Assembly: GCF_900078685.2 (NCBI RefSeq)
Contig: NZ_LT546166.1
Span: 2,076,287 to 2,140,286 of the forward strand
Direction of reading: 5' to 3'
DNA: 64,000 nucleotides
Origin: Mycolicibacter icosiumassiliensis
GTDB taxonomy: Bacteria > Actinomycetota > Actinomycetes > Mycobacteriales > Mycobacteriaceae
The translations under genes and the position numbers were made by a program. Below the pieces are notes generated by a model that was given only the letters and a program-made list of their open reading frames with translations, did no database searches and was not told the DNA's origin. How positions within the stretch are numbered: the first letter of the stretch is position 1; each line of letters starts with the position of its first letter. Shown here one piece after another: positions 19,312 through 32,681 of the stretch.

Positions 19312-19668
19312 GTGAAAGGCGTCCGCAAAATGGCCTCTCTGTCCTTGACCAGGCTCGCTGTCGCAGCTGGCAGTCTGGCTCTTTCGCTCTCCGCCGGAGC
19401 CGGGTTCGCGTCCGCGAGCCCCGACCTCGGCCCGATCATCAACACCACCTGCAGCTACTCGCAGGTGCACGCGGCGCTGGTCGCGGAGAACCCGTCCGCA
19501 GCCGCCGAGTTCGACGCCAGCCCGAACGGGCCGGGCATGCTGCAGATGTTCCTGAACGCGCCGCCGGCCAAGCGGCAGCAGATGGCCGGCATGGTCCAGG
19601 CCATGCCGGAGGCTCAGCAGTACGTCGGCACCATCACTTCGGTCGCCAACTCCTGCAACAACTACTGA
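19312..19668 (+). CDS. Haemophore-like secreted protein
   Basis: 118 residues with a signal peptide ending near AGFASASP (residue about 36). The mature part of about 80 residues has two cysteines (NTTCSYSQ and NSCNNY) and a helical pattern with PPAKRQQMAGM, typical of the small mycobacterial haem-binding family that includes Rv0203. It may bind haem outside the cell, but the haem ligands cannot be assigned. Start GTG 19312 follows AAAGGTG; ATG 19330 is an alternative. Confidence 0.7.
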   Translation: MKGVRKMASLSLTRLAVAAGSLALSLSAGAGFASASPDLGPIINTTCSYSQVHAALVAENPSAAAEFDASPNGPGMLQMFLNAPPAKRQQMAGMVQAMPEAQQYVGTITSVANSCNNY

Positions 19669-19681
19669 GCGGATCCCCGCG

Positions 19682-22874
<3,193 letters not shown>

Positions 22875-22877
22875 GGG

Positions 22878-23552
22878 CTAGTCGCGCAGCGCCGACACCG
22901 CATCGACCAGCAACTGGCGTGCCCGGTCGGCGTCGACCATCGTCGGCGGCTGGCCGCGGACCGGCTGCGGGTTCGCGGTGACCTGCACCAGCGCGCTGCC
23001 CAGGTAGGCGGTGAAGGTGTAGGACTCGCGGGACTGCTGCTGGCCGTCCTTGCCGGTGATCTCGATCTCCGAGTGCGAACCTGTCGTCGTCGCGTGGTCG
23101 ATCTGCGGCGCGTCTACCTCGTCGAGGTAGCCGGTGAGCTTTCCGGCGTTGAACGAGACGTGCTTGCACTTCTCGGCGCCCGCGGCGTCATAAGGCAGGT
23201 CCTGCTCGGCCTGCATGGCTATCGCGACCAGCTGGTTGCCGTTGCCCAGGATCGAGACCATCGACATCTTGCCCCGGATGCCCTTCGGCGGCCGGCCGCT
23301 GCTGGCGGCGTAATCGGCGCAGTCGGCGGGATCGAACGTCACGCCGGGCGGCATCTTCTGCGGCCCGAGGATCTTCGGGTCGATGTCGTTGGGACCCTTG
23401 GTCTGGGTCTTGAAGTCCGAGCCGAACGTCGACTGGACGTTGAACAGCTTGGTGGTGTCGACCGGCTTTTGGCTTCCCCCGCAGCCGGCAAGTGCTTGCG
23501 CACACACGATGAGGCCAACCGAGGAGACAAGCAACGACTTGCGTACGGGCAT
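22878..23552 (-). CDS. Putative lipoprotein, DUF5642-like
   Basis: 224 residues with a lipoprotein signal peptide ending at ALAGCGGSQ (cysteine about residue 24). The mature part has a cysteine pair (DPADCADYA and AEKCKHV) and beta-rich sequence. It resembles the mycobacterial DUF5642 lipoproteins; function unknown. It lies three bases upstream of the SDR gene and may head the SDR-monooxygenase operon. Confidence 0.65.
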   Translation of the reverse strand: MPVRKSLLVSSVGLIVCAQALAGCGGSQKPVDTTKLFNVQSTFGSDFKTQTKGPNDIDPKILGPQKMPPGVTFDPADCADYAASSGRPPKGIRGKMSMVSILGNGNQLVAIAMQAEQDLPYDAAGAEKCKHVSFNAGKLTGYLDEVDAPQIDHATTTGSHSEIEITGKDGQQQSRESYTFTAYLGSALVQVTANPQPVRGQPPTMVDADRARQLLVDAVSALRD

Positions 23553-23636
23553 CCAAGGAATCTACCAATGCCGATTCCCCGGCCGCGGGCGGTGGCCGTC
23601 GGCGTTCGGGCGCGATACGCGCCAATCCGCCCCGCT

Positions 23637-24533
23637 CTAGAAGCCCAGTCGACCGAGCTGCTTGGGGTCACGCTGCCAATTCTTGGCCACCTTGACCCGC
23701 AGGTCGAGAAACACCTTGGTACCCAACAGCTTCTCGATCTGCGTGCGCGCTGCCGTACCCACCTCGCGCAGCCGGGCGCCACCGCGGCCGATCACGATCC
23801 CCTTCTGGCTGTCGCGCTCGACATACAGCAGCGCATATACCTCGATCAGGTCTTCCCGATCGTCGCGCGGGCGCACCTCCTCGATCACTACCGCCAGCGA
23901 ATGCGGCAGTTCGTCGCGCACCCCCTCCAGGGCGGCTTCCCGGATGAACTCGGCCATCAGGGTCTCTTCGGGCTCGTCGGTCAGTTCCCCGTCCGGGTAG
24001 AAGGCGGGCCCGACGGGCAGCGCGGCGGCCAGCACGTCGATCAGCACGTCGACCTGTTCGCCGCTGATCGCCGACACCGGCACGATCTCGGCTTCGGGCG
24101 CCAGCTCGCCGACCGCGACCAATTGTGCGGCGATCTTGTCGCGGGTGGTCTTGTCGATCTTGGTGACGACGACAACCAGCTTGGTTCTGGGTGCGACGAC
24201 GCGGATCTGCTCGATGATCCAGCGGTCCCCCGGCCCGATGGCCTCGTCGGCGGGGATGCACAGGCCGATGACGTCGACCTCGGAATAGGTGTCTTTGACC
24301 AATTCGTTGAGCCGTTTGCCCAGCAGCGTCCGGGGCCGGTGCAGGCCGGGAGTGTCGACCAGGATGATCTGGAAGTCGTCGCGGTGCACGATCCCGCGGA
24401 TGGTGTGCCGGGTGGTCTGCGGGCGGTTCGAGGTGATCGCCACCTTCGTACCCACCAGGGCGTTGGTGAGAGTCGACTTGCCGGTGTTGGGCCGGCCGAC
24501 GAAACATACGAAGCCGGAATGGAATTCAGACAT
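23637..24533 (-). CDS. era: GTPase Era
   Basis: 298 residues. Era binds 16S rRNA and helps mature the 30S subunit. The GTPase motifs are in order: G1 VGRPNTGKST, G3 VDTPGLHRPR, G4 VVTKIDKTT and G5 VSAISG. The C-terminal KH RNA-binding domain contains IVIGRGGARLREVGTAAR. Start ATG 24533 gives MSEFHSGFVCFVGRPNTG. The position next to the CBS-domain gene and ybeY is the usual mycobacterial order. Confidence 0.97.
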   Translation of the reverse strand: MSEFHSGFVCFVGRPNTGKSTLTNALVGTKVAITSNRPQTTRHTIRGIVHRDDFQIILVDTPGLHRPRTLLGKRLNELVKDTYSEVDVIGLCIPADEAIGPGDRWIIEQIRVVAPRTKLVVVVTKIDKTTRDKIAAQLVAVGELAPEAEIVPVSAISGEQVDVLIDVLAAALPVGPAFYPDGELTDEPEETLMAEFIREAALEGVRDELPHSLAVVIEEVRPRDDREDLIEVYALLYVERDSQKGIVIGRGGARLREVGTAARTQIEKLLGTKVFLDLRVKVAKNWQRDPKQLGRLGF

Positions 24534-24545
24534 GACTCCCTCTCA

Positions 24546-24603
24546 CCGAACGTGTACTCAGCGCGAGATCTCGGTCGGATTTTCGCCCTGAGTGCACGTT
24601 CGG
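24546..24603. repeat. Long imperfect inverted repeat between era and the CBS-domain gene
   Basis: CCGAACGTGTACTCAG (24546-24561) and CTGAGTGCACGTTCGG (24588-24603) are complementary at 15 of 16 positions. The 26-base loop contains a second palindrome, CGAGATCTCG. The element fills most of the 98-bp gap upstream of era. It may be a dispersed palindromic repeat, a regulatory hairpin, or a transcription end for the upstream gene. Confidence 0.75.
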
Positions 24604-24631
24604 CGCGCTCTTGGCGGCGTCGGGCCGGGTC

Positions 24632-25930
24632 TCAGTGCTCAACTGCGGTCTCCTCCTCATCGGGTGCAACCAGGCTGACCAGAACCGTGCTGATCCGCAC
24701 CCGCCCGCGGCTGTCGCGGCTGCCCTCGGCCCGCAGACGCAGGCCGTGTGACACTACCTCGGCGCCGGGCAGCGGAACGCGGCCCAGCTCCAGCGCGAGC
24801 AGCCCACCGACCGTGTCGACGTCGAGACCGGAGTCGAACTCCACCCCGTAGAGCTCCCCGACGTCTTCGATCGGCAGCCGCGCGGAGACCCGAAACCTGT
24901 TGCCGTCCAGTTCTTCCACCGGGGCGACTTCGCCCTGATCGTACTCGTCGGCGATCTCGCCGACGATCTCCTCCAGCACGTCCTCGATGGTGACCAGTCC
25001 GGCGATGGCGCCGTATTCATCGACCAGCAGGGCCATGTGATAGCGGCTGCGCTGCATGTCTTCCAGCAGCGCGTTGAGCGCCTTGGAGTCGGGCATGAAG
25101 ACCGCCGGACGCATCACCTGCGCCACCGTGGTGTCCCGGCCCCCGTTGGTCGAGTAATAGGTTTGTTGGACAAGGTCTTTCAGGTAGACGACACCGAGGA
25201 TGTCGTCGACGTTCTCGCCGATCACCGGAATCCGGGAATGCCCGCTGCGCACCGCCAAAGACGTGGCCTGACCCGCCGATTTGTCACGCTCGATCCACAC
25301 CATCTCGGTGCGCGGCACCATCACCTCGCGGGCCGGGGTGTCGGCGAGTTCGAAGACCGACTGAATCATCCGGCGTTCGTCGGCCGCCACCACGCCGCGT
25401 TGCTGTGCCATGTCGACCACTTCGCGCAGCTCGATTTCGGAGGCGAACGGCCCGTTGCGAAAACCCCGCCCCGGGGTCAGCGCGTTACCCAATACCACCA
25501 GCACGCGGCTGATCGGGGCGAGCAACACCGACAGGACCTGCAGCGGAAGCGCCGCGGCCAGCGCGATCGAATAGGCGTTCTGCCGGCCCAGGGTCCGGGG
25601 CCCCACCCCGATCACCACGAAGCTGACCACCACCATGGTCGCCGCGGCGGCGAACAGGCCCCAGTCCAGGCCGAGCACGGCGCTGAGCAGATAGACCAGC
25701 AGCGCGGTCGCGGTGACCTCGCAGGTGATGCGCAACAACACCACCAGGTTGATGTAGCGCGGACGCTCGGCCATCAGCTTGACCAGCCAGACCGCACCGG
25801 GCCGCTTCGCCCGCACCAGCTCCTCGACCCGCGCCGGCGATACCGTGCTGACCGCGGCGTCGATTGCCGCGAACAACCCGCCCAGACCGATCAGCGCAAT
25901 CACGCCGAGTAGCAGCGGTGTACCGGTCAC
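24632..25930 (-). CDS. CorC/HlyC-type membrane protein with CBS domains (Rv2366c-like)
   Basis: 432 residues from the GTG at 25930, which overlaps the ybeY stop as GTGA; the long upstream extension of this frame lies inside ybeY and is not used. An N-terminal DUF21 region has three or four membrane helices ([20 protein letters not shown] first). The CBS pair covers about residues 185-310 ([49 protein letters not shown]). A CorC/HlyC C-terminal domain ends the protein. Such proteins are linked to magnesium or cation efflux. Confidence 0.92.
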   Translation of the reverse strand: MTGTPLLLGVIALIGLGGLFAAIDAAVSTVSPARVEELVRAKRPGAVWLVKLMAERPRYINLVVLLRITCEVTATALLVYLLSAVLGLDWGLFAAAATMVVVSFVVIGVGPRTLGRQNAYSIALAAALPLQVLSVLLAPISRVLVVLGNALTPGRGFRNGPFASEIELREVVDMAQQRGVVAADERRMIQSVFELADTPAREVMVPRTEMVWIERDKSAGQATSLAVRSGHSRIPVIGENVDDILGVVYLKDLVQQTYYSTNGGRDTTVAQVMRPAVFMPDSKALNALLEDMQRSRYHMALLVDEYGAIAGLVTIEDVLEEIVGEIADEYDQGEVAPVEELDGNRFRVSARLPIEDVGELYGVEFDSGLDVDTVGGLLALELGRVPLPGAEVVSHGLRLRAEGSRDSRGRVRISTVLVSLVAPDEEETAVEH

Positions 25931-26463
25931 GGTTCGTCGAAGTACCTGGTCTTGTCCAGCAGCCGGCGGTCTTTCTCGCTCTGGGTCTCGGCCCGGTAGG
26001 TCTCCACCTGGTCGGCGACCCACTCCTCGAGTAGACGGCGCTGCAACGCGAACATCTCTTTTTCTTCGTCCGGCTCGGCGTGGTCGTAGCCGAGCAGATG
26101 CAGCACGCCGTGCACGGTCAGCAGCGCCAGTTCCTGGCCCAGCGAATGGCCGGCCGCTGCGGCCTGCTCGGCGGCGAACTCCGGGCACAAGGCGATGTCG
26201 CCGAGCATCGACGGACCAGGCTCGGGAGCATCCGGGCGGCCGCCGGGCTCCAACTCGTCCATCGGGAAACTCATCACGTCGGTGGGCCCGGGCAGGTCCA
26301 TCCAGCGCATGTGCAAGTCGGCCATCGCGGCGGTGTCCAGCAGCACCATCGACAACTCGGCACCGGGATTGACGTCCATCTTGGCCAGCACGAACTTGGC
26401 CACGCTGATCAGCTCGACCTCGGAGACGTCGAGGCCGGATTCGTTGGAGACCTCAATGCTCAT
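25927..26463 (-). CDS. ybeY: Endoribonuclease YbeY
   Basis: 178 residues. YbeY is a zinc-dependent RNase that matures the 16S rRNA 3' end and takes part in ribosome quality control. The zinc-binding signature [16 protein letters not shown] is present around residue 115. Its ATG overlaps the phoH stop as ATGA, and its own stop overlaps the next gene, so phoH-ybeY-CBS gene-era form one block. Confidence 0.95.
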   Translation of the reverse strand: MSIEVSNESGLDVSEVELISVAKFVLAKMDVNPGAELSMVLLDTAAMADLHMRWMDLPGPTDVMSFPMDELEPGGRPDAPEPGPSMLGDIALCPEFAAEQAAAAGHSLGQELALLTVHGVLHLLGYDHAEPDEEKEMFALQRRLLEEWVADQVETYRAETQSEKDRRLLDKTRYFDEP

Positions 26464-27551
26464 CGGCGTGACCTGCCTTGCGAGGCGCGCCGCGACGCCC
26501 GGTTCATGGCCAGCCCCGGCTGGACCTGTTCGGACTCGTGGCGCGAGTAGGCGTCGACGATCTCCGACACCAGTCGGTGCCGGACGACGTCGACGCTGGT
26601 GAGCTCGGCAACGTAGATGTCGTCGATGTCATCGAGGATGTCCACGGCGGCCCGCAGCCCGGATCTGGCCCCGCCGGGCAGGTCGATCTGGGTGACGTCG
26701 CCGGTGACCACCATCTTGGAGCCGAAGCCCAGCCGGGTGAGGAACATCTTCATCTGTTCGGCGGTGGTGTTCTGCGCCTCGTCGAGAATGATGAACGCGT
26801 CATTGAGCGACCGGCCACGCATGTACGCCAGCGGCGCCACCTCAATGACTCCGGAGCTCATCAGCTTTCCGATCAGCTCGGGATCCATCATGTCGTGCAG
26901 CGCGTCGTAGAGCGGGCGCAGATACGGGTCGATCTTCTCGCTCAAGGTGCCGGGCAAAAACCCCAGGCTCTCACCGGCTTCCACCGCCGGACGGGTCAGG
27001 ATGATGCGGGTGACCTGCTTGGCCTTCAGCGCGCTGACCGCCTTAGCCATCGCCAGATACGTCTTGCCGGTGCCGGCCGGGCCGATGCCGAACACGATGG
27101 TGTGGGCGTCGATGGCGTCGACGTAACGCTTCTGGTTGAGCGTCTTGGGCCGGATGGTCTTGCCGCGCCGCGACAAGATGTCCAGGCTGAGGACTTCGGC
27201 GGGCGACTCGTTGCCGGTGCCCACCAGCATCCCCACGCTGTGTCGCACCGCTTCGGGTGTCAGGGACTGCCCGCCGGCCACGATCTCCACCAGCTCGGAG
27301 AGCACGCGTTCGGCCAGGGCGACATCGGCCGGGGCTCCGGAGATGGTGACGGCATTGCCGCGCACATGCAGGTCGGCAGGCATCAGGCGTTCGATGGCGC
27401 GCAGGTTCTCATCTGCAGAACCCAGCAGGCCCACGACCAGGTCGGGTGGAACATCGATGCTGCTGCGAACCTGGGAGGCAGCGTTGGCGTCGCGGGGCGT
27501 CACGTGGGTTCTGATGCCTGCTTTCTGCGGATTGGCCAGCGTTTGGGTCAA
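26460..27551 (-). CDS. phoH: PhoH-like ATPase
   Basis: 363 residues, first gene of the phoH-ybeY block. The Walker A motif is [17 protein letters not shown] (residues about 155-170) and the Walker B motif is [23 protein letters not shown] follows. A KH-like N-terminal region lies before the ATPase. PhoH-like proteins accompany YbeY and are thought to act in RNA metabolism; the exact role is unsettled. Confidence 0.93.
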   Translation of the reverse strand: MTQTLANPQKAGIRTHVTPRDANAASQVRSSIDVPPDLVVGLLGSADENLRAIERLMPADLHVRGNAVTISGAPADVALAERVLSELVEIVAGGQSLTPEAVRHSVGMLVGTGNESPAEVLSLDILSRRGKTIRPKTLNQKRYVDAIDAHTIVFGIGPAGTGKTYLAMAKAVSALKAKQVTRIILTRPAVEAGESLGFLPGTLSEKIDPYLRPLYDALHDMMDPELIGKLMSSGVIEVAPLAYMRGRSLNDAFIILDEAQNTTAEQMKMFLTRLGFGSKMVVTGDVTQIDLPGGARSGLRAAVDILDDIDDIYVAELTSVDVVRHRLVSEIVDAYSRHESEQVQPGLAMNRASRRASQGRSRR

Positions 27552-27617
27552 AGTCTAGCGCCGGACTGCGACGCTCCCCAACGACGAGATGGACCAGGAT
27601 CGACAAACTGCATGTTA

Positions 27618-27631
27618 GCATGCATGCATGC
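27618..27631. promoter_or_regulatory. Perfect palindrome over the vapB start, likely toxin-antitoxin operator
   Basis: GCATGCATGCATGC is a perfect 14-bp palindrome that overlaps the vapB start codon (27628). VapB-VapC complexes usually repress their own operon through palindromes at the promoter. The upstream CATGTTA gives a further GCATG half. Confidence 0.5.
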
Positions 27632-27867
27632 GCACGACAGTCGAGATCACCGACGACCAGCACCGCGCCCTGAGTGCCATCGCGCAACGCCGCGGAGTAC
27701 GCGGCTTCTCCGTGCTGGTTCAGGAAGCACTGGAGGGATACCTGGCGAACCTGGACACCGGCGAGGTCGACCTGCTGCTCCAGCTGGAGGGCATGCTGAG
27801 CGACTCCGACGCCCAGGAGATGCGCTCACGCGTCGGCGACGTGAGAAGCACGTGGCGGGCCTCGTAG
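27628..27867 (+). CDS. vapB: VapB-type antitoxin
   Basis: 79 residues. The N-terminus MRTTVEITDDQHRALSAIAQ is the ribbon-helix-helix pattern used for DNA binding. The C-terminal half (DLLLQLEGMLSD and on) would cover the toxin active site. The ATG overlaps a palindrome and no ribosome binding site is visible, so the message may be leaderless. It overlaps the toxin gene by 16 bases. Confidence 0.82.
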   Translation: MRTTVEITDDQHRALSAIAQRRGVRGFSVLVQEALEGYLANLDTGEVDLLLQLEGMLSDSDAQEMRSRVGDVRSTWRAS

Positions 27868-28244
27868 TCGTCGACACCGATCTGGTCATCGATTTTCTGC
27901 GCGGCAAGGGCGCCGGTGCGGTGTTAGTACGCGAGTTGATCATCGAGCATCGTTTCCGCATCACCGCGATCACCGCGTTCGAATTGCGGGTCGGCGCCGA
28001 CTTCCTGGCCCGCCGCGACGCGATCCTCCGGCTAGGGCGGTCACGGACCTTCCCGCTCGACCCCGATTCCGCACTGCACGCTGGCGAGATCGCCGCAACG
28101 CTGCGGTCCGCCGGCGAGGATATCGGGATGGCGGACTGCCTGCAGGCAGGTATTTGCCTGAGGTACGCCCTGCCGCTCGCGACCCGAAACCGCAAACACT
28201 TCAGCCGAGTTGCGGGCTTGCGGCTTTTCGACGTCGACGCCTGA
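27852..28244 (+). CDS. vapC: VapC-type PIN-domain ribonuclease toxin
   Basis: 130 residues from GTG 27852. PIN-domain acidic residues are visible: the first Asp in VVVDTDLVIDFLRG, Glu in AFELRVGAD, and the later pair in EDIGMADCLQAG, followed by LATRNRKHFSRV. Such toxins cut RNA and are held in check by the overlapping antitoxin. The RNA target cannot be read. The pair occupies the place where M. tuberculosis has Rv2369c-Rv2370c, as I remember it. Confidence 0.87.
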   Translation: MAGLVVVDTDLVIDFLRGKGAGAVLVRELIIEHRFRITAITAFELRVGADFLARRDAILRLGRSRTFPLDPDSALHAGEIAATLRSAGEDIGMADCLQAGICLRYALPLATRNRKHFSRVAGLRLFDVDA

Positions 28245-28329
28245 CTCGACAGGGGCACGACGTGGCCGCCGACTCAGGTGAGCGGTTCGTTCAAGACGGG
28301 GTGATGTCGCGCACGCGAAACTGCCGGGT

Positions 28330-28977
28330 ATGAGCGAGGAAACCTTCACCCCTGCCCTGGGCCGCTTGGCGCCGGCCCGCTTCTTCGACTACGTGGTGGC
28401 GTTGACGCGCGAGCGGCTGTGGCGGGGCCTGGCCGTCATGCATCTGGCGCCGCGTCCCGACGACGCGATCCTGGACGTGGGTTGCGGCACCGGTTCGTTG
28501 GCGCTGCTGGCCGCTCGGGTGGAGCCGCAGGCGAAGGTCGTGGGTCTGGACCCCGATCCGGAGGTCTTGGCGGTGGCGCGCGAAAAGGATGCCGACGGCC
28601 GGGTGCGTTGGCTGACGGGGATGGGCGACGACCTGGTGGCATCGGTGGGCGCGGAGTCGATGGACGGCGTGATGTCCAGTCTGGTGCTGCACCAATGTCC
28701 GATGGACGTCAAGCGCGCCATCCTGGCGTCGATGTTCGCGGTGCTGCGCCCGGGCGGGCGGCTGGTGATCGCCGACTTCGGGTGGCAGCGGACCCCGCTG
28801 ATGCGCCTGGCGTTTCGGTTCGTCCAGTTCGCCGACGGCAAGACCGACACTCAGCCCAACGCCGATGGTGTTCTGCCGGAGCTGATTTCGGCCGCCGGCT
28901 TCACTGATGTTCGCGAAGCCGACGTGGTGGCCACCATCAACGGCACGATCTCGATCTATACCGCCCGCAAACGGTGA
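28330..28977 (+). CDS. Class I SAM-dependent methyltransferase
   Basis: 215 residues. The SAM motif is ILDVGCGTGSLALLAARVEP, followed by VVGLDPDPEVLAVA and a post-motif region SLVLHQCPMDVK. RPGGRLVIADFGW matches UbiE/COQ5-like methyltransferases. Substrate is unknown. It ends one base before the convergent AraC-type regulator gene. Confidence 0.85.
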   Translation: MSEETFTPALGRLAPARFFDYVVALTRERLWRGLAVMHLAPRPDDAILDVGCGTGSLALLAARVEPQAKVVGLDPDPEVLAVAREKDADGRVRWLTGMGDDLVASVGAESMDGVMSSLVLHQCPMDVKRAILASMFAVLRPGGRLVIADFGWQRTPLMRLAFRFVQFADGKTDTQPNADGVLPELISAAGFTDVREADVVATINGTISIYTARKR

Positions 28978-29658
28978 TCACGTAAGGGCCTGCAGCACCA
29001 CCGACGGCGTCAGGCCCATCATCTCCCGCATCTGTCGGGTGAAGTGGGCCTGGTCGGCAAAACCTGCGGCAATCGCGGCCTGCGCCAACGGCATACCCGA
29101 CTGCAGGGCTTCGACGGCCCGACGCAGCCGTGACCACACCCGCCAGCGGGTGAGCGGCATCCCCAGTTCCCGGCGAGCCAGCGCGCGCAGGCGCTGCGGC
29201 GAGAGGCCGATCTCGGCAGCCAAGCTCGGCATCGCGATGTTGCTGCCGGCCAGCAGGGCCAGCGCCGTCACCAGGCGCGGATCCAGCTCCTCCGACTGTC
29301 CCCGGCAGGCGGCCGCGACATCGGGCTCGCGCAGTTCGCCCAGCTCGGGGGCGGTGGCGATCCCGGCGCCGTAGCGCCCGCGCAGCCGGTCGGCGAACAG
29401 ACAGTGCGGCTCGATGAAGTAGGTGATCAAGTCGCGGATGGCCAGGATGCGGTGCGGCGCCATCGGCGAGACGACCAGCGCGGCGGCCTGATACTGCGTC
29501 CCGGCCGGGTCCACCATCGCCACGTCGCCTCGCCCGGCGACCACGATCTGGAAGGCGCCGTGGCGGTGAATCGGACCACCGCCGCCCACCGGGCCGCGAT
29601 ACACCGCGTAGCCGTCGCTGATGCTCAGCGACGGCACCGCACTCGCCGGGCTAGTCAC
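28978..29658 (-). CDS. AraC-family transcriptional regulator
   Basis: 226 residues. An N-terminal cupin-like sensing domain ([19 protein letters not shown]) is followed by two helix-turn-helix units in the last 100 residues ([20 protein letters not shown] and [20 protein letters not shown]). Ligand and targets are unknown. Its ATG (29658) overlaps the end of rsmE by eight bases. Confidence 0.88.
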   Translation of the reverse strand: MTSPASAVPSLSISDGYAVYRGPVGGGGPIHRHGAFQIVVAGRGDVAMVDPAGTQYQAAALVVSPMAPHRILAIRDLITYFIEPHCLFADRLRGRYGAGIATAPELGELREPDVAAACRGQSEELDPRLVTALALLAGSNIAMPSLAAEIGLSPQRLRALARRELGMPLTRWRVWSRLRRAVEALQSGMPLAQAAIAAGFADQAHFTRQMREMMGLTPSVVLQALT

Positions 29659-30400
29659 TCCCCCAGCGTGGGGTCAGCACCCCGAGCGCGCCGAGCGCGA
29701 CTGCCGCCGCGGTCGAGGTGCGCAGCACGGTCGGCCCCAGCCGGGTGGCGACCGCGCCGGCGCCAGTCAACGCCGCCAGCTCCGCCTCGGTGATCCCGCC
29801 TTCGGGCCCCACCACCAGGGCCAGTGCCGGCACGGTGGGCCGGACCGCGTCGGCCAGTGCGACGCCGGCCGCGTCGTGCAGTACCAGCACGGTTGTAGCC
29901 GCAGCCACCTGTTCGCGGACCCACACCACCAGCTCTGCGCCGGTCAGCGCCCCGTCCACCGGCGGAATGTGGGCCCGGCGAGACTGCCCGGCGGCCGCCC
30001 GGGCGACCGCCTGCCAGCGCCGCACTCCCTTGTCGGCGCGTGGGCCGTCCCAACGGGCCACGCACCGCTCGGCCTGCCAGGCCACGAAAGCGTCGGCCCC
30101 GGCCTCGGTGGCCAGCTCGATCGCCAGCTCGGAGCGTTCGGATTTGGGCAGCGCCTGCACCACGGTGACGGGCGGGGCGGCCGACGCGACCTGTCGTCGC
30201 TCCAGTACGCGCGCGGTCAGGCCATCGCGTGAGGCCTCCTCGACCTGGCATTGCGCCACCACCCCGGCACCATCACCGAGGGTCAGTTGCTCACCGGGCC
30301 GGATCCGGCGCACCGTCGCGGCATGGAACCCAGCGTCGCCGCCGAGTACGGCCAGCGCACCCACCCCGGGCAGCGCGTCGACGTAGAACAGGCCTGCCAC
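29651..30400 (-). CDS. rsmE: 16S rRNA m3U1498 methyltransferase RsmE
   Basis: 249 residues from GTG 30400 ([12 protein letters not shown]). RsmE methylates U1498 of 16S rRNA. The N-terminal PUA-like part is followed by a SPOUT knot domain with [35 protein letters not shown] and [16 protein letters not shown]. It begins seven bases after dnaJ2, the usual mycobacterial order (dnaJ2-rsmE). Confidence 0.94.
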   Translation of the reverse strand: MAGLFYVDALPGVGALAVLGGDAGFHAATVRRIRPGEQLTLGDGAGVVAQCQVEEASRDGLTARVLERRQVASAAPPVTVVQALPKSERSELAIELATEAGADAFVAWQAERCVARWDGPRADKGVRRWQAVARAAAGQSRRAHIPPVDGALTGAELVVWVREQVAAATTVLVLHDAAGVALADAVRPTVPALALVVGPEGGITEAELAALTGAGAVATRLGPTVLRTSTAAAVALGALGVLTPRWGSD

Positions 30401-30407
30401 CGCGGGC

Positions 30408-31559
30408 TCAGCGCCCGGTGAAGGTTTCGCGCAGTCGGCTGAACAGCCCGCCAGTGTTCGTCGTGTGTGCCGAGCGAACCTCGGCGGTCTCGCGGTCGCG
30501 GTGCTGTTTGAACTGGCGCAGCAGCTCGGTGTCATGGCTGTCGAGGCGCTCGGGAACCACCACCTCGATATGGGCGTGCAGGTCACCGCGCGCCCCGGTG
30601 CGCACCTGCGGCATGCCCTGGCCGCGCAGCACGATGGTCGCCCCCGGCTGGGTGCCGGCCGGGATGGTGATGTCGGTGGCACCGTCGAGGATCGCATCCA
30701 CGGTCACGGTGGTGCCCAGCGCCGCGTCAACCATCGGCACGCAGATGTGGCAGTGCAGGTCGTCGCCGTCGCGGGCGAAGATGTCGTGGGGCTGTTCGTG
30801 TACCTCGACGTAGAGGTCACCGGCCGGTCCCCCACCCGGACCGACCTCACCCTGGGCGGCCAGCCGGACGCGCATGCCGTCGCCGACTCCGGCCGGGATC
30901 TTGACGCTGATCTCACGGCGCGAGCGCACCCGGCCGTCGCCGCCGCACTGGTGGCACGGGTCCGGGATCACCTCGCCGACGCCGCGGCAGGTCGGGCACG
31001 GCCGCGACGTCATGACCTGGCCCAGCAGCGAGCGCTGCATGCTCTGCACTTCGCCGCGCCCGTGGCAGGTGTCACACGTCATGGGGCGTGAGTCCCCGTT
31101 GGTGCCCCGGCCCTGGCAACGGTCGCACAGCACCGCGGTGTCGACCGTGACGCGCTTGGTCACCCCGGTTGCGCACTCGGTGAGGTCCAGGCGCATGCGC
31201 AGCAGCGAGTCCGAGCCCGGCCGGACCCGGCCGATCGGGCCGCGGGAGGCCGCACCGCCGCCGAAGAATGCTTCGAACACGTCGCCGAGGCCGCCGAAAC
31301 CGCCACCGAAACCGCCGCCGAAGCCGTTGCCGGCACCGCCGCTTTCCAGCGGGTCGCCGCCGAGGTCGACGATGCGGCGCTTCTCCGGGTCGGACAGCAC
31401 CTCGTAGGCGGCGCTGATCTCCTTGAACTTGGCCTGCGCCGCTTCGTCGGGGTTGACGTCGGGGTGGTAGGTGCGCGCCAGCTTGCGGTAGGCGCGCTTG
31501 AGCTCGGTGTCGGTGGCGTCCTTATCGACGCCCAACAAGCCGTAATAGTCGCGTGCCAC
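30408..31559 (-). CDS. dnaJ2: Chaperone DnaJ (DnaJ2)
   Basis: 383 residues from GTG 31559. The J domain is at the N-terminus ([20 protein letters not shown], with HPD in YHPDVNP). Next comes a G/F-rich region ([14 protein letters not shown]), then four CxxCxGxG zinc-finger repeats ([32 protein letters not shown]) and the C-terminal substrate-binding domains. It stimulates DnaK. It lies directly downstream of hrcA, as in other mycobacteria. Confidence 0.96.
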   Translation of the reverse strand: MARDYYGLLGVDKDATDTELKRAYRKLARTYHPDVNPDEAAQAKFKEISAAYEVLSDPEKRRIVDLGGDPLESGGAGNGFGGGFGGGFGGLGDVFEAFFGGGAASRGPIGRVRPGSDSLLRMRLDLTECATGVTKRVTVDTAVLCDRCQGRGTNGDSRPMTCDTCHGRGEVQSMQRSLLGQVMTSRPCPTCRGVGEVIPDPCHQCGGDGRVRSRREISVKIPAGVGDGMRVRLAAQGEVGPGGGPAGDLYVEVHEQPHDIFARDGDDLHCHICVPMVDAALGTTVTVDAILDGATDITIPAGTQPGATIVLRGQGMPQVRTGARGDLHAHIEVVVPERLDSHDTELLRQFKQHRDRETAEVRSAHTTNTGGLFSRLRETFTGR

Positions 31560-31593
31560 GCCTGACCCTTCCCAACTTCTGCCAGCCGGAGAT

Positions 31594-32637
31594 TTAGCGG
31601 GCCCCGAGCACTTCACCGATGTACATAGCAACCGCTGCAACACTGGCGATAGTTCCCGGATAGTCCATCCGGGTGGGACCCAGCACCCCCATACCCCCGT
31701 ACACGGTGCCCTGTGACCCGTAAGCGGTGGACACCATCGAGGCGCCGGCCATCTCCTGCGCCTCGGTCTCGTGACCGATGCGCACCGTGACTTTACCGGC
31801 TTCCTGCTGCACGGCGAGCAGCCGCAGCACCACAACCTGCTCTTCGAGAACTTCCAGCACCGACCGCAGCGAACTGCCGAAGTCGGCGGCATTGCGGGTC
31901 AGGTTGGCGGTACCACCCAGCAGCAGGCGCTCCTCGCGGTGCTCGACCAACGATTCCAGCAGCACGGTCGCCGAGCGCCCCACCGCGTTGGCCAGGCCGG
32001 GAGAAAGCCCGCTGCGCCCATCTAGGTGCCCGGCGAGTTCGGCGACGGCGGTGGAGGCCGCCGAGATCCGCTTGCCCTCCAGCGCGGCGCCGAGGATCTC
32101 CCGCAGCTGGCTGAGCTGGTGGTCGTCGATGGGCTCGCCCAACTCGACGATGCGCTGATCGACCCGGCCGGAGTCGGTGATGACCACCAACAGCAGCCGC
32201 GCCGGGGTCAGTGCAATCACCTCGAGGTGGCGCACCGTCGACACCGACAGGGTCGGGTACTGTACGACGGCCACCTGGCGGGTCAGCTGGGCCAGGGTGC
32301 GCACCGCGCGGCGCAGCACGTCGTCCAGGTCGACACCGGAGTCCAGGAACGACAGGATCGCCCGGCGCTCCGCGGACGAGAGCGGCTTGACGTCGTCGAT
32401 CCGGTCGACGAACTCCCGGTAGCCCTTCTCGGTGGGCACCCGCCCGGAGCTGGTGTGCGGCTGGGCGATGTACCCCTCGGCCTCCAGTACCGCCATGTCG
32501 TTGCGAACGGTGGCCGGGGAAACCCCCAGGTTGTGCCGTTCGACCAGGGCTTTGGAGCCGATCGGCTCCTTGGTGGCGACGAAGTCCGCGACGATGGCAC
32601 GCAGTACCTCGAAGCGGCGATCATCAGCCACGCCCAT
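31594..32637 (-). CDS. hrcA: Heat-inducible transcription repressor HrcA
   Basis: 347 residues. HrcA represses groE-type heat shock genes through CIRCE operators. The N-terminal winged helix contains [20 protein letters not shown], and the GAF-like middle and C-terminal parts include [19 protein letters not shown]. It heads the hrcA-dnaJ2-rsmE block. No CIRCE element is seen in this window. Confidence 0.96.
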   Translation of the reverse strand: MGVADDRRFEVLRAIVADFVATKEPIGSKALVERHNLGVSPATVRNDMAVLEAEGYIAQPHTSSGRVPTEKGYREFVDRIDDVKPLSSAERRAILSFLDSGVDLDDVLRRAVRTLAQLTRQVAVVQYPTLSVSTVRHLEVIALTPARLLLVVITDSGRVDQRIVELGEPIDDHQLSQLREILGAALEGKRISAASTAVAELAGHLDGRSGLSPGLANAVGRSATVLLESLVEHREERLLLGGTANLTRNAADFGSSLRSVLEVLEEQVVVLRLLAVQQEAGKVTVRIGHETEAQEMAGASMVSTAYGSQGTVYGGMGVLGPTRMDYPGTIASVAAVAMYIGEVLGAR

Positions 32638-32681
32638 GGGTGCTCACCTCCTGCTCCGAACAGCTACGGCCGTCCTCGATT

